DNA of 64,000 nucleotides from JAUWKC01 sp035527845 (GCA_035527845.1 DATKZT010000082.1:47223-111222), one strand, 5' to 3'; numbered from the stretch's first letter, positions 26,366-35,367 are shown. The notes: generated from the letters alone by a model not told the origin. Program-made: numbers and translations.

Positions 26366-26440
26366 CCCCGTTAGAAACAAGCCCCCTCTTACCCGCTCAG
26401 GGTACAGCGACCCTGCCCCACGAGGGATTTCTAACCGGGG
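26366..26440. repeat. CCCCGTTAGAAA-type inverted-repeat cassette 1
   Basis: The left end is CCCCGTTAGAAAC and the right end is ATTTCTAACCGGGG, so the two ends can pair and fold the 75-nt unit into a long hairpin. The internal part is GC-rich (GACCCTGCCCCACGAGGG). Similar units lie at 26660 and 63366. Confidence 0.8.
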
Positions 26441-26478
26441 ACCATCAACCATTCACACTTCGCCGCCGGTTATGCTCG

Positions 26479-26506
26479 TAGTCCTTTTGATTAATCAAAA
26501 GGACTA
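26479..26506. repeat. 28-bp perfect palindrome
   Basis: TAGTCCTTTTGATT is followed directly by its exact reverse complement AATCAAAAGGACTA with no spacer. It is AT-rich at the centre. It could be a dimeric-protein site or cruciform. No gene starts nearby. Confidence 0.8.
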
Positions 26507-26659
26507 GAGACCTTCCACCTCAGCACATCAATCGCAAATAGTCAATCTCAAATGGCCACTCGCAAATCGTAAATCGTCAATAGTAAATCCCGAGCCCCTC
26601 ATCGCGGCCTCCGCCACCAACACCAATTAACCCTTTAACCACTCAACTCTTTTTCCTTA

Positions 26660-26753
26660 CCCCGTTAGAAATAAGCCGCCCCACCCTGTCCCTGCATAAG
26701 CAGGGATCCAGCCATCCCGGCGACCCTGCCCCACCAGGGATTTCTAACCGGGG
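26660..26753. repeat. CCCCGTTAGAAAT-type inverted-repeat cassette 2
   Basis: This 94-bp unit has ends CCCCGTTAGAAAT and ATTTCTAACCGGGG. It includes an inner CCTGCATAAGCAGG hairpin and the conserved CGACCCTGCCCCACCAGGG segment. It has the same size as the copy at 63366. Confidence 0.8.
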
Positions 26754-27109
26754 CACACTTACCCAAGAAACCACCATTTTTGATTTTTGCGTTGTAGTTT
26801 TGCTGTTTGCATTTTGATTTTTACTTTTCCCTTCCTATCCGCTCTACGCTCCCCGCTCTACGCTCTCTACCAGCCAACTTTTCCCTTTACATCCAACCCA
26901 AAATCGGGTATAATATCGCAGAATCGGTGGTCCGCCGTTTACCCGCCGTTTGTTTGGCGGGAAGCCGGATTTGGCGGACCCAAAACTGAATATCGAAGAT
27001 CCGCCGTAGCCTCGTGCGAAGGCGGACCAAATGCGGACCCCCTCAAAATGGCTACCCAAGCCCAAAATTTATCCCGCGAGATGACTCTTTACCCCATGAG
27101 ATGCGTTAG

Positions 27110-27410
27110 CTATCTCACCGGGACCGCCCCCGTCTCAGACTGCCCTGCCAAACTCGGCAAGGCCCGCTCCGCCAAACAAATCGCCCATCTTGCCAACGCA
27201 ACCCGGTCCGTCCTAAATACCAAATCTGAAATCGTAAATCGTAAATTAGATAAGCCTGCCTATAAGGCAGCTATCTCACCGGGACCGCCCCCGTCTCAGA
27301 CTGCCCTGCCAAACTCGGCAAGTCTCCGTCCCCCCAAACAAACCGCCCATCTTGCCAACGCAACCCGATCCGTCCTAAATACCAAATCTGAAATCGTAAA
27401 TAGTAAATCG
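27110..27410 (+). repeat. Tandem 140-bp repeat pair
   Basis: The block starting CTATCTCACCGGGACCGCCC and ending GAAATCGTAAAT occurs at about 27110-27247 and again at about 27270-27409, with a few substitutions and a period near 160 bp. It contains no start codon with a ribosome site. Confidence 0.75.
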
Positions 27411-27731
27411 CCCCAGTTCGGTTTTGGGCGAAGATCCTCTACAAATCGGCCCTTTTTTGTACAAACGAACCCAATCTTGTCCGCCTCCGGCGGATTCAAA
27501 ACCCTTTACCCCACAAAGGCTTACGACAAAACAACGCTCTTCGACCCCACCAAAAACGAACCCAAACGAACCCAAACGAACCCAAAACAAACCCAATTTG
27601 TCGCGGCGTACTTGTCCGCCTCCGGCGGAGCCCTCTTGCCCCGGCAAACTCCTCTACGAATGCTGGCCCCGCGGCGCGCGAGATGCCATGCTTATTGCTC
27701 TGCCGGCAAAATACTCATACAATCTGCCGTT

Positions 27732-28475
27732 ATGCAGAACGACCCGGACATAAAAAAGGCAGTCATGCAGCATCTTGAAATGAATGAGTTCTTCACCGGC
27801 GGCTTTGCCCTAAGGGGCACGGCTGAACCCCTGAAACAACAGCCGCATCAGAACAAAGCGGTGGTCGCCGAGAAAGCGAAAGAACTCGAAAAGATCGCCC
27901 AGGAAGTCCGCAAGTGCTGCAATTGCGGTCTCGGCTCGACCAGAACAAACGCTGTCCCCGGCGAGGGTAACCCCGATGCCCGTATCATGTTCATTGGGGA
28001 AGCGCCGGGAGCCGACGAAGACGCACAGGGCCGGCCCTTTGTCGGAAGGGCCGGACACCTGCTCGACAAGGTAATTGAAGCCTGCGGACTAAAACGCAGC
28101 GATGTCTTTATCGGCAATATCCTCAAGTGCCGGCCTCCGGAAAATCGCGACCCGCGCCCCGATGAGATAATAAGCTGCCTGCCCTATTTGCAGAGACAGA
28201 TTGAGATAATTCAGCCGGAGATTATCGTGGCCCTCGGCGCCCACGCGGCCAGAACGCTCTTAAACACAAACAAGCCCATCGGCCAGTTGCGAGGCCACTT
28301 CCACGAGTACTACGCCGGGATTGGAAGGCCACCGATAAAACTCATGCCCACCTATCACACCGCCTATCTATTACGAAACTACACGCCCGAAAACCGCAAA
28401 AGGCTATGGGAGGATATGAAAAAGGTCCTCGAGGACCTCGGACTGCCCATCCCCGAACACGGGCAAAAACAATAA
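27732..28475 (+). CDS. Uracil-DNA glycosylase, family 4/5 type
   Basis: This 247-residue repair enzyme removes uracil from DNA. The start is set at the ATG at 27732 (MQNDPDIKKAV). The long open frame before it is repeat sequence. The core has CCNCGLGSTRTNAVPGEG with iron-sulphur cysteines, then MFIGEAPGADEDAQGRPFVG (the uracil-binding motif), ILKCRPPENRDPRPDE, and LMPTYHTAYLLRN, where HPAYLLR is usual. The four Cys for a 4Fe-4S cluster appear present. The first 50 residues are a weakly conserved helical extension. Confidence 0.88.
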   Translation: MQNDPDIKKAVMQHLEMNEFFTGGFALRGTAEPLKQQPHQNKAVVAEKAKELEKIAQEVRKCCNCGLGSTRTNAVPGEGNPDARIMFIGEAPGADEDAQGRPFVGRAGHLLDKVIEACGLKRSDVFIGNILKCRPPENRDPRPDEIISCLPYLQRQIEIIQPEIIVALGAHAARTLLNTNKPIGQLRGHFHEYYAGIGRPPIKLMPTYHTAYLLRNYTPENRKRLWEDMKKVLEDLGLPIPEHGQKQ

Positions 28476-28499
28476 GTTGCGCTCGTTTACTTCTCTGAT

Positions 28500-28625
28500 T
28501 TGCCTGCGAACATAATAGAAAAGCCGCTTCTCCCAGTTCCGCACCAGCTCTTCCAGCGCATCCTTTTGCCCTCGCTGGCACCGCAGAACCAAGAGTTCGC
28601 AATATATCGCCTGTTTTTCCGTCAA
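28500..28625 (-). pseudogene. ECF sigma factor N-terminal fragment
   Basis: The minus strand encodes MTEKQAIYCELLVLRCQRGQ and KDALEELVRNWEKRLFYYVR, the start of sigma region 2 of a planctomycete ECF sigma factor. After about 41 residues the frame passes into the antisense of the glycosylase gene and similarity stops. The rest of the sigma factor is gone, so this is a relic. Confidence 0.6.
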
Positions 28626-29160
28626 CTGTCGTGTCTCCCGACGGTCTCAACTCAACTGCCGACGATACTCTTGCCGGCACAACGCCTGCCGTAATTATAG
28701 TCGCTTTGGTCGGGTTGTGGGTTCAACACCGCAGATTTCCCCATTGACCGGCGGCGGTTTCCGGAATCCGTCGCTGCACAGCTCACTCAAACACTCGCTT
28801 CGAGACCGGACGGGTTGCCCCTGCGCGCGGAAATGGTATCTTCCCGCCAACATCCCAACCGACTCTGCGGATTGTGACCGAAATATCGATTCTGCCGAGA
28901 ATAGTGGTTCTGCAACCGAAGGACCACAAAAACTAAGATAATTTGGGTAAGACAGGCAATCTAAGCAAGTTTACTCCTTGCATTTGATGATGATTTCGGG
29001 TACAATAAGGCTGTAACTAAATGGGGGTTCGGGGTGCTTTTACCCTTCAACATTTTCTGCCTTGAGTGAGCTTGCTGTCGGTGCAAACGGCATCCCCTGC
29101 TGCTATCCGAGAACCGGAGGAAGAAACACGACCAAAAAAAAGATAAAAGGCCGACAGCGG
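28626..29160. other. Spacer with no clear gene
   Basis: This region lies between the sigma relic and the next PEP-CTERM gene. I see no coding frame with a start and ribosome site and no strong hairpin. A plausible promoter area is the AT-rich stretch around 28935-29030. Confidence 0.5.
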
Positions 29161-29844
29161 ATGTCACTTTGGCCCTTCGCACTTGTCCTGCTCGCACTTT
29201 GTGCGCCCGCAAGAATACTGCACGCCGCGTACATCGAGCCTAAAACCTATCCATTCGAAGTCTTCACCAGCAACGGCGCTTACTGTGACAGCGGCGATAT
29301 CGACCTGTATGTGGTCGTCTCCAACGGCGACGGCTCGGCCGACTTTACCTTCTACAATGAAAGCCTTGTGCCTTCTTCACTGTCTGCCGTTTACTTCGAT
29401 GATGGCTCGCTCCTCGGCATTGCGGCCGTCACCAACGGCCCGGGTACTTCGTTCACACAACCTGCTACACCGAGCAACCTGCCCGCCGGCAATCTGCTGG
29501 ATCCACCCTTCGTAACAACGGATGAATTCTGCGTTGACGGCGACCCGCCGCCCTCGCAGAACGGCGTAAACCCCGTCGACCCCGGCGAGCCTCTCGAGTG
29601 GGTCCGAATCACTTTCGATTTGGTCGGCGACGCCACACTTGCCAATGTCCTCGACGAGCTCGACACGGGGGTCCTGCGAATCGGCGTCCGCATCACGGCT
29701 TTGCCTGACGGCTCCAGTGAATCGGCCGTGAATGTACCCGAGCCTGCAATCTCGCTGGTGTTTGCCCTGGGCGGCCTGGTGGTCCTGAGAAAAGGCAGGC
29801 GGGGAAAGAATAGGGTTTTCCGGTCCTGCCGCGGGCCTAACTAA
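29161..29844 (+). CDS. PEP-CTERM-type secreted protein
   Basis: This 227-residue protein starts at an ATG at 29161 with a signal peptide (SLWPFALVLLALCAPARILH). The mature part is acidic and beta-rich (SGDIDLYVVVSNGDGSADFT, YNESLVPSSLSAVYFDDGSL, DDGSLLGIAAV). It ends in VPEPAISLVFALGGLVVLRK followed by Gly/Arg-rich residues, the PEP-CTERM sorting pattern. An ATG 33 codons upstream would give a non-signal N-terminus and is rejected. No partner gene is linked. Confidence 0.8.
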   Translation: MSLWPFALVLLALCAPARILHAAYIEPKTYPFEVFTSNGAYCDSGDIDLYVVVSNGDGSADFTFYNESLVPSSLSAVYFDDGSLLGIAAVTNGPGTSFTQPATPSNLPAGNLLDPPFVTTDEFCVDGDPPPSQNGVNPVDPGEPLEWVRITFDLVGDATLANVLDELDTGVLRIGVRITALPDGSSESAVNVPEPAISLVFALGGLVVLRKGRRGKNRVFRSCRGPN

Positions 29845-30001
29845 GAGCGTATCCTGATAACCTATATGCAATTGTCATGTTGAGCGAAGCGAAACATCTG
29901 GCTGGCGAATGGGAAAAGAGCCTATCTGTGGGCTTGAGATTCTTCGCTGCGCTCAGAATGACAACAACTCTCTGGTTTACAGGGGTAATTCGGATAGGCT
30001 C
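29845..30001. repeat. 157-bp inverted-repeat element
   Basis: The ends GAGCGTATC and GATAGGCTC are imperfect inverted repeats, and an inner pair TGTCAT...ATGACA spans 29873-29963 with GAGCGAAGCG/CGCTGCGCTC inside it. A near-identical element is at 32251-32369. It has no coding capacity. The structure suggests a MITE-like hairpin element. Confidence 0.7.
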
Positions 30002-30190
30002 TAAGGCCAAGAATGCTGTTTTTCGCACAGAAAACCAGGGTCTTTACCCCAAAACAGCCGTTTTTTGGGCCCAAAAACGGGGGCTCAACCTAAAAAGTAT
30101 TGCTCCGGCTCAAAAACCGCCTCTGCCGTGGGTGGTTTCTGCGAAGGCAAAAAAAGTTAAAAAAATCTTCAAAATTTTCTGATTTTTTCG

Positions 30191-30220
30191 TTGACTTCGC
30201 TGGCAGCGTTAATGTACAAT
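30191..30220 (+). promoter_or_regulatory. Sigma70-type promoter of PEP-CTERM gene
   Basis: TTGACT, an 18-bp spacer and TACAAT precede the gene at 30352. Directly upstream is an A-tract and T-tract (AAAAAAATCTTCAAAATTTT then GATTTTTTCG) that also precedes TTGAC at 31367 and 46752, so these genes share a promoter design with an UP-like AT block. Confidence 0.65.
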
Positions 30221-30351
30221 ACCTGCAATGGAAGAGGTGTGGTGAGAAGAGCTGCATTTCTCGCTACTCCTGAAAAGGTGAAAAGTTAATAGTTTTATTG
30301 TTTACTTGCGCTCGAGGCCTGTGCGCAAGTAGGAGAGTGAGGAGGGCTGTG

Positions 30352-30981
30352 ATGAAGAAAAGTCTTTTAGTTTTTGCAGCACTTGTGGCAGTGCTGGTGG
30401 TCAGTACTGCCTGGGCCGAGGATCTCAATCCGCCGCCTTGGGAGCGTGGCAGCCCTGGTACCACTTACCAGCGCTGGGAGTTCGGTGATGCCAGCCTGAA
30501 CCCGCCGCCGGAGCAGGACGTCTATAACCCGCTTGCAATGCCGGTTATGGCGATTCCCGACACGTGGCCTAACACAGCGTATATGCCTTCGTATCTCGAC
30601 ATGGGCGGGGTCTGGAGGCTGGAGAGCCCTGACGACATATGGATCACTATCCAGAATTACGACAATGAGAACGAGTTCAAGTATATCTGGATGCAGATCA
30701 CGTATGGCGCTGAGGAAGGGACAGCACCTTTGGTGCTGACTAACCCAGGCTACACTGACATCGTGGTTTCGGATCCGATCCTCATGGGCGAACATTGGTA
30801 CGTAACGTACGACATAACGCTTATGCCCAATCCGCCATCTGAGGTCATCGTGATCCAGCCGGATGCGTGCACGGCTTACATCGATGAGATCGTCGTTGAT
30901 ACGATCTGCATTCCGGAGCCGGTCACGGTGTGTTTCCTTGGGTTGGGTGCACTGGCATTGTTGAGAAAGCGCAGACCGTAG
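30352..30981 (+). CDS. PEP-CTERM protein, paralogue A
   Basis: This 209-residue protein is preceded by GAGGAGGGCTGTG and starts MKKSLLVFAALVAVLVVSTA, a clear signal peptide ending at AWAED. The mature part (LNPPPWERGSPGTTYQRWEF, VWRLESPDDIWITIQNYDNE, MGEHWYVTYDITL, DACTAYIDEIVVDTICIPEP) has the look of a small jelly-roll carbohydrate-binding-like domain. The tail IPEPVTVCFLGLGALALLRK is a PEP-CTERM signal. The next gene (31556) is a close paralogue. Each has its own promoter and terminator. Cys-Ile-Pro-Glu-Pro precedes the membrane segment in both. Confidence 0.85.
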   Translation: MKKSLLVFAALVAVLVVSTAWAEDLNPPPWERGSPGTTYQRWEFGDASLNPPPEQDVYNPLAMPVMAIPDTWPNTAYMPSYLDMGGVWRLESPDDIWITIQNYDNENEFKYIWMQITYGAEEGTAPLVLTNPGYTDIVVSDPILMGEHWYVTYDITLMPNPPSEVIVIQPDACTAYIDEIVVDTICIPEPVTVCFLGLGALALLRKRRP

Positions 30982-31029
30982 TATAGCCTGAGAATTGGCC
31001 GTACTTTGAACTTTTTCAATAGCTTTTAC

Positions 31030-31060
31030 AGGGCCGTTAAGCCTTTACGGCCCTTTTTCT
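31030..31060 (+). terminator. Intrinsic terminator
   Basis: AGGGCCGT and ACGGCCCT form an eight-pair stem with a nine-nt loop followed by TTTTTCT. It closes the paralogue A transcript. Confidence 0.85.
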
Positions 31061-31366
31061 GTCTTAAGAGGCCGACCCATGTGTGTTGGTGCACACTTTT
31101 TCCCCTTCAAACCGCTCTGGCGCCCCCTTGAACGGGGTTTTTCGCCCTCCTTGTGGCTGTACCTGCGCCGCTGCTGCATCCCGGCATCTCTCAGGTCTCA
31201 ACCGTCCCGCGTAAAATGCCCCCCGAAATCCCCCGGATGTGTTCGTTGGTAGTAAATGGTTTGTGTAGCTGAGCTTACGGCATCAACCCCATTGCATGCC
31301 GTCGAAACGCGCCTCGAAGCCCGTCCGATAAAGCAAAAAAATTTCAAAATTCTGCCAATTTTTTTG

Positions 31367-31394
31367 TTGACTTCCCCGGCCGGAGATTTATAAA
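31367..31394 (+). promoter_or_regulatory. Sigma70-type promoter of paralogue B
   Basis: TTGACT, 16 bp, TATAAA, again directly after a GCAAAAAAATTTCAAAATTC plus T-run block like that at 30191. The transcript leaders of both paralogues also share GGAAGAGGTG and GTGAGAA. Confidence 0.65.
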
Positions 31395-31555
31395 GAGCGC
31401 AATGTTGTGGAAGAGGTGGTGAGAAAAACCGTTCGAATCTTGCTACCCCTTAAACGAACGAGGTGAAGGCTGAAGTTTGTGGTTTGCACGAGTTGGTTGT
31501 GAGCGCCAACGTGCAAAGGAGAAGGGATTTTAACTTTTTGTTAGGAGGACACAAG

Positions 31556-32188
31556 ATGATGAAAAGGGTAGCGATTTTTTCTCTGACACTGTGCCTTTTA
31601 CTCAGCTTTGGCAGTCTTTGGGCCGAGGACCTTAACCCGCCCGACTGGGAGCGTGGAAGCGAGCGCACGACGTTCCAGCGCTGGGAGTTCGGCGACGATA
31701 GCCTGAGCCCCCCGCCGGAAGAAGGCTTCTATAATCCGCTTGCTCAACCGCTTATGGCGATGCCGGATACGTGGCCTAACTCGGCCCACGTCGCTTCATA
31801 CGCGGACATGACCGGCGTCTGGAGGCTGGAGAACCCTGACGACATATGGGTCACTATCCAGAACTACAACGAGGATAATCCTTTCAAATATATCTGGATG
31901 CAGATTACCTACTCTGCCAAAGAGGGGGCTGCACCTATTGTGTTGACTAGCCCGGGATACACTGACATAGTCATTTCAGACCCGATTCTCTTCGGCGAGC
32001 ATTGGTACGTGACGTACGACATAACGCTTGAGCCCAATCCGCCGTCTGAGATAATAGTCATTCAGCCTGCCAGTTGCACGACCTACATTGACGAGATTGT
32101 TATTGACACAATCTGCATCCCCGAGCCGGCAACGCTGGTGATGCTGGGCCTGGGTGGACTCGCCTTGCTGAGAAAACGCAGAGCATGA
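31556..32188 (+). CDS. PEP-CTERM protein, paralogue B
   Basis: This 210-residue protein has a TTAGGAGG ribosome site before the ATG at 31556 and a signal peptide (VAIFSLTLCLLLSFGSLWA). The mature sequence tracks paralogue A throughout (EDLNPPDWERGSERTTFQRW, YIWMQITYSAKEGAAPIVLT, GEHWYVTYDITLEPNPPSE). The tail is IPEPATLVMLGLGGLALLRK. The pair are about 75% alike by eye, so this is an older duplication than the one at 23-26 kb. The gene ends in a strong hairpin terminator at 32213. Confidence 0.85.
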   Translation: MMKRVAIFSLTLCLLLSFGSLWAEDLNPPDWERGSERTTFQRWEFGDDSLSPPPEEGFYNPLAQPLMAMPDTWPNSAHVASYADMTGVWRLENPDDIWVTIQNYNEDNPFKYIWMQITYSAKEGAAPIVLTSPGYTDIVISDPILFGEHWYVTYDITLEPNPPSEIIVIQPASCTTYIDEIVIDTICIPEPATLVMLGLGGLALLRKRRA

Positions 32189-32212
32189 GGGTGAAATCTT
32201 GTTTGTGAACGT

Positions 32213-32245
32213 AAAGGCTGCGGGCTACCCCGCAGCCTTTGTTCT
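32213..32245 (+). terminator. Intrinsic terminator
   Basis: AAAGGCTGCGGG and CCCGCAGCCTTT form a perfect 12-pair stem with a four-base loop, followed by GTTCTTATT. Confidence 0.85.
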
Positions 32246-32250
32246 TATTG

Positions 32251-32369
32251 GAGCCTATCCTGATAACCTATATGTAATTGTCATGTTGAGAGAAGCGAAA
32301 CATCCGGCCGGCAAATGGGAAAAGAGCCTATCTGTGGGCTTGAGATTCTTCGCTGCGCTCAGAATGACA
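32251..32369. repeat. Second copy of the 29845 element
   Basis: It starts GAGCCTATCCTGATAACC and matches 29845-29963 over almost its whole length (about 95% by eye), including TGTCATG and the AGAATGACA end at 32369. The far right end is different here, so this copy is truncated or the element ends differently. Confidence 0.75.
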
Positions 32370-32707
32370 ACGACTCTCTGGTTTACAGGGGGCTCTTATT
32401 GGTATTTGGCCATGGCACTTGCCGGCAGAACCGGTCTTCAACACCGTAAAGACGCTTGCAGGGGCGCCGAACAATTTCATAGAAGCTCCCATCAGAACCT
32501 CCACCTCTTGGATATCGGCCAGCGGAAGACCCATTTTTTTTCCGCTTTGAGGTATTTATTTTATTGACATTTTCCTCTCAATCCCTTAAAATATGTGGAA
32601 TAAGGAGAGTGGTGCAAAAGAGGTCTTTTTGCAATCCACTGAGGTTGGTTTCCCGGAAGAAGGAGTTTCCTTATCAGAACTCTTTATTGGGTGGTTCACA
32701 CCAGAAG

Positions 32708-33757
32708 ATGGGTGGGATCAGACGCATAGCGGTGACTTTGGGAGTATTGACGTGTCTGGCGCTCCAGGACTTTGCCTGCGCCTCGCTGCTGAATCTCGGC
32801 CCGGAACAAATCGTCCAGGCCGGCGGAACCGAGATTACCGTGCCAGGCTATTCTGTCCCGTCGTATGTTGACTGGAACAACGATGGCTTGAAGGACCTTG
32901 TCGTCGGCGACGGTCCTGGCGCTGATGCGCTCGGAAGAGTCCGTGTTTACCTGAATGCCGGGACGGCCTCAAGCCCGGTGTTTTCCGGTTTCTTCTACGC
33001 TCAATCCAGTTCCGGCGACCTGACCGTACCCGCCGCCGGCTGTCTTGGGGCCTTCCCACGCGTCGTAGATTTTGGCGGAGGCGTCGGCGGGAATTTGTTA
33101 GTAGGATGCGCAGACGGCACTGTCAAAATCTTCTTGAATACCAACACCGACGAGGCGCCTCCTGTTTTCGATGCCGGCACATTCCTGCAGATTGGTCCCA
33201 CAGGGGCCAAGACCAACATCGACGTAGGATCGCGGGCCGCTCCCACCGTCGTGGACTGGGACAACAACGGCGCAAAAGACCTCGTCATCGGCGCCTACGA
33301 TGGGAAAATACACATCTTCCTGAACTCAGGAAGCGATGCCGCACCGGACTTTACGGCTGAGACGTTTGCCTCGGAAAACGGTTCGGCCTTACTTGTGCCG
33401 CCGCTTACCTACGGCCGGTCGAGCCCCGATATTCTCGACCTGACCGGCGACGGCAATAAGGACCTCCTTACCGGCAACACCGAAGGAAAACTGCTGCTCT
33501 ACCCCAACGTCGGAACCAACGCTGACCCGCTCTTCTCCGGCTATTACCTTATCGAGTCGGGCGGAATACCCATCGACCTTTTTGGCGACCCTCGCTCCAG
33601 ACCCTTCGTCTGCGACTGGACCGGCGACGGCTACCTTGACGTGCTCATCGGCGCCGGTGACGGACAAATACACCTTTATCAGGGCGTCCCCGAACCGGCG
33701 ACCGTCCTGTTGCTTGGATTCGGCTGCCTCCTTATGCGGAGAAAATCAAAGCAATAA
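32708..33757 (+). CDS. FG-GAP/VCBS-type repeat PEP-CTERM protein
   Basis: This 349-residue secreted protein starts at an ATG at 32708 with a signal peptide (IAVTLGVLTCLALQDFACA). It has about five beta-propeller blades with calcium-type loops: DWNNDGLKDLVVGDG, DWDNNGAKDLVIGAYDGKIH, DLTGDGNKDLLTGNTEGKL, and DWTGDGYLDVLIGAGDGQIH. The tail VPEPATVLLLGFGCLLMRRK is PEP-CTERM. Integrin-like propellers of this type usually bind other proteins or polysaccharide, and here the role is unknown. The upstream 48 in-frame codons include repeat sequence and are left out. Confidence 0.85.
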   Translation: MGGIRRIAVTLGVLTCLALQDFACASLLNLGPEQIVQAGGTEITVPGYSVPSYVDWNNDGLKDLVVGDGPGADALGRVRVYLNAGTASSPVFSGFFYAQSSSGDLTVPAAGCLGAFPRVVDFGGGVGGNLLVGCADGTVKIFLNTNTDEAPPVFDAGTFLQIGPTGAKTNIDVGSRAAPTVVDWDNNGAKDLVIGAYDGKIHIFLNSGSDAAPDFTAETFASENGSALLVPPLTYGRSSPDILDLTGDGNKDLLTGNTEGKLLLYPNVGTNADPLFSGYYLIESGGIPIDLFGDPRSRPFVCDWTGDGYLDVLIGAGDGQIHLYQGVPEPATVLLLGFGCLLMRRKSKQ

Positions 33758-33793
33758 GGACTGACGCTCTGTCGAAGATGCTTTGAGGGCTGG

Positions 33794-33870
33794 TCATTGC
33801 GAGGCCTGCAAGGCAGGCCGCGGCAATCCCTTACATGACATGATAGATTGCTTCGCTGCGCTCGCAATGA
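33794..33870. repeat. TCATTGCGAG inverted-repeat element 1
   Basis: The 77-bp element has ends TCATTGCGAG and CTCGCAATGA, a perfect 10-bp inverted pair. Inside is GATTGCTTCGCTGCG. A second 77-bp copy in the opposite orientation is at 37618. Elements with these ends are widespread in bacterial genomes as MITE-like sequences. Confidence 0.8.
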
Positions 33871-34053
33871 CGTCCATCATTTGGCCTGTGAGGGACTATT
33901 TGCCTGCGATTGGCCGACTCGAGAGCCATAATCGCCCCCTATTTGCCGCCCCTTTTCGCCCACCTTCGCCCTGCCTATTGCAGCATACACGTGCATCCCT
34001 GCATGGAATTCGGAAAATGACTTCGGCGGCTAACCCGCTCCAGGAGGTTGACT

Positions 34054-35367
34054 CTAAGATGCGTGAGTGACCTGCTTTTTCAGCTCGCTCAGCAGTGCGT
34101 GCATCTTCGGGTCGGAGCGTTCGGCCTGGCCGATCTTGTTGCAGGCGTGCATAACCGTCGTATGGTCACGCCCCCCAAGGTGCCCCCCGATCTCTTCCAG
34201 GCTGTGTCTGGTCAGGTCACGCGCCAGGTACATGCAAATCTGGCGCGGCTCGGTAATACTCTGACTGCGCCTCTTGCTCTGCAGGTCGGCCAGTCGAACA
34301 TCAAAATGCCGCGTCACCACCTCGATTATATCGGTAATGCTTATATGCCTGGCCGCCAGCTCAATCTGACCGTCCAGCGCCCGCTGTGCAAGCTCCAGCG
34401 TCATTTCCTTGCCCGCAGTGGTTGAAAGGGCGTACAACGTCGTCAAAGCGCCTTCCAGTTCCCTGATATTTGCATGTACCTTACGCGCCACGTATTCGGA
34501 CACCTCGTCGCTGATATTCATACCTCGAAGATGCGCTTTCTTCTGCACGATTGCCACCCGGGTCTCATAGCTCGGCGGGTCGATACGCGCCACCAGCCCC
34601 CAGCTGAAGCGGCTGATGAGGCGCTCTTCAAGCGACGGAATCTTCCCCGGTGGACTGTCGGCGCTCAGGATTATCTGTTTGCCGTTGTTGTAAAGCGCGT
34701 TGAACGTGTGGAAGAACTCTTCCTGACTCTGCTCACGTTCCCGCAGGAACTGAACATCATCGATAACCAGTGCATCGACCGTGCGAAACTGGCTCTGGAA
34801 ACCGGCCACGTCGCCCTCCTCAATCGCCCTGATGAACCGGTTTACAAATTCTTCGCAACTCAGGAATTGAATTACCGCCCCGTCGAACCTTTCCTTCACT
34901 TCGCAGCACACCGCATGAAGAAGATGCGTCTTGCCCAGACCGCTGCTTCCATAGAGAAAAAGCGGGTTATAAGTCGTGCCAAGCGACTGACTCACAGCCA
35001 CACAACTGGCGTGCGCAAGCCGATTGCTCGGCCCCACCACAAAACTCTCGAACGTATAGTCCGGATGAAGTCTCAGTTCTCCCCTGATGCCCGCCGAAGT
35101 CCTCGCCGGGACCTTGCTGGCCTCTACACTGAACTCTATGGCCACAAGATGCCCCGTTATTTGTTGCGCCGCACGGGTGAAATTCCCCTTGCAGTTGTCA
35201 CGCAGAAACAGCACCGTCGCCTCATCCGGACACCCGACCACAAGCGAGCCTCCGCTGAAATGCGCAACCGTCAGCTTCTCGAACCACTGACGGGCGTTTG
35301 CAGGATCCAGCGCCTTCGCGCGGTCAAGTATATCGGCGAAAACCTCTTCAACTTGTCGGACTGCCAA
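34054..35367 (-). CDS. dnaA: Chromosomal replication initiator DnaA
   Basis: This 437-residue DnaA opens the replication origin. Domain I is short (VRQVEEVFADILDRAK). The AAA+ domain has Walker A GSSGLGKTHLLHA (the usual GGVGLGKTHL), Walker B ALVIDDVQFL, sensor I LSADSPPG and sensor II around ISRFSWGLV. Domain IV ends with GGRDHTTVMHACNKI, the DNA-box-binding signature. The start is a TTG: one at 35367 has AAAGGAG six bases upstream, and another six codons earlier is possible. It is divergent from ftsY. I saw no cluster of TTATNCACA boxes beside it, so an origin here is not supported. Confidence 0.93.
   Translation of the reverse strand: MAVRQVEEVFADILDRAKALDPANARQWFEKLTVAHFSGGSLVVGCPDEATVLFLRDNCKGNFTRAAQQITGHLVAIEFSVEASKVPARTSAGIRGELRLHPDYTFESFVVGPSNRLAHASCVAVSQSLGTTYNPLFLYGSSGLGKTHLLHAVCCEVKERFDGAVIQFLSCEEFVNRFIRAIEEGDVAGFQSQFRTVDALVIDDVQFLREREQSQEEFFHTFNALYNNGKQIILSADSPPGKIPSLEERLISRFSWGLVARIDPPSYETRVAIVQKKAHLRGMNISDEVSEYVARKVHANIRELEGALTTLYALSTTAGKEMTLELAQRALDGQIELAARHISITDIIEVVTRHFDVRLADLQSKRRSQSITEPRQICMYLARDLTRHSLEEIGGHLGGRDHTTVMHACNKIGQAERSDPKMHALLSELKKQVTHAS

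Larger units (their letters stand above)
26055..27731. other. Long repeat-rich spacer
   Basis: About 1.7 kb holds no believable gene. It contains two CCCCGTTAGAAAT inverted-repeat cassettes, a 28-bp palindrome, the GTCCGCC dispersed repeat, degenerate AAATCGTAAATAGT tracts, and a tandem pair of 140-bp units. The plus strand stays open into the uracil-DNA glycosylase gene, but its translation is low-complexity repeat and should not be added to that protein. Confidence 0.75.

Noticed and set aside
26787..27731. A 315-residue N-terminal extension of the uracil-DNA glycosylase
   Set aside because: The frame is open only because of repeat sequence, has no ribosome site, and translates to low-complexity repeats unlike the enzyme family.
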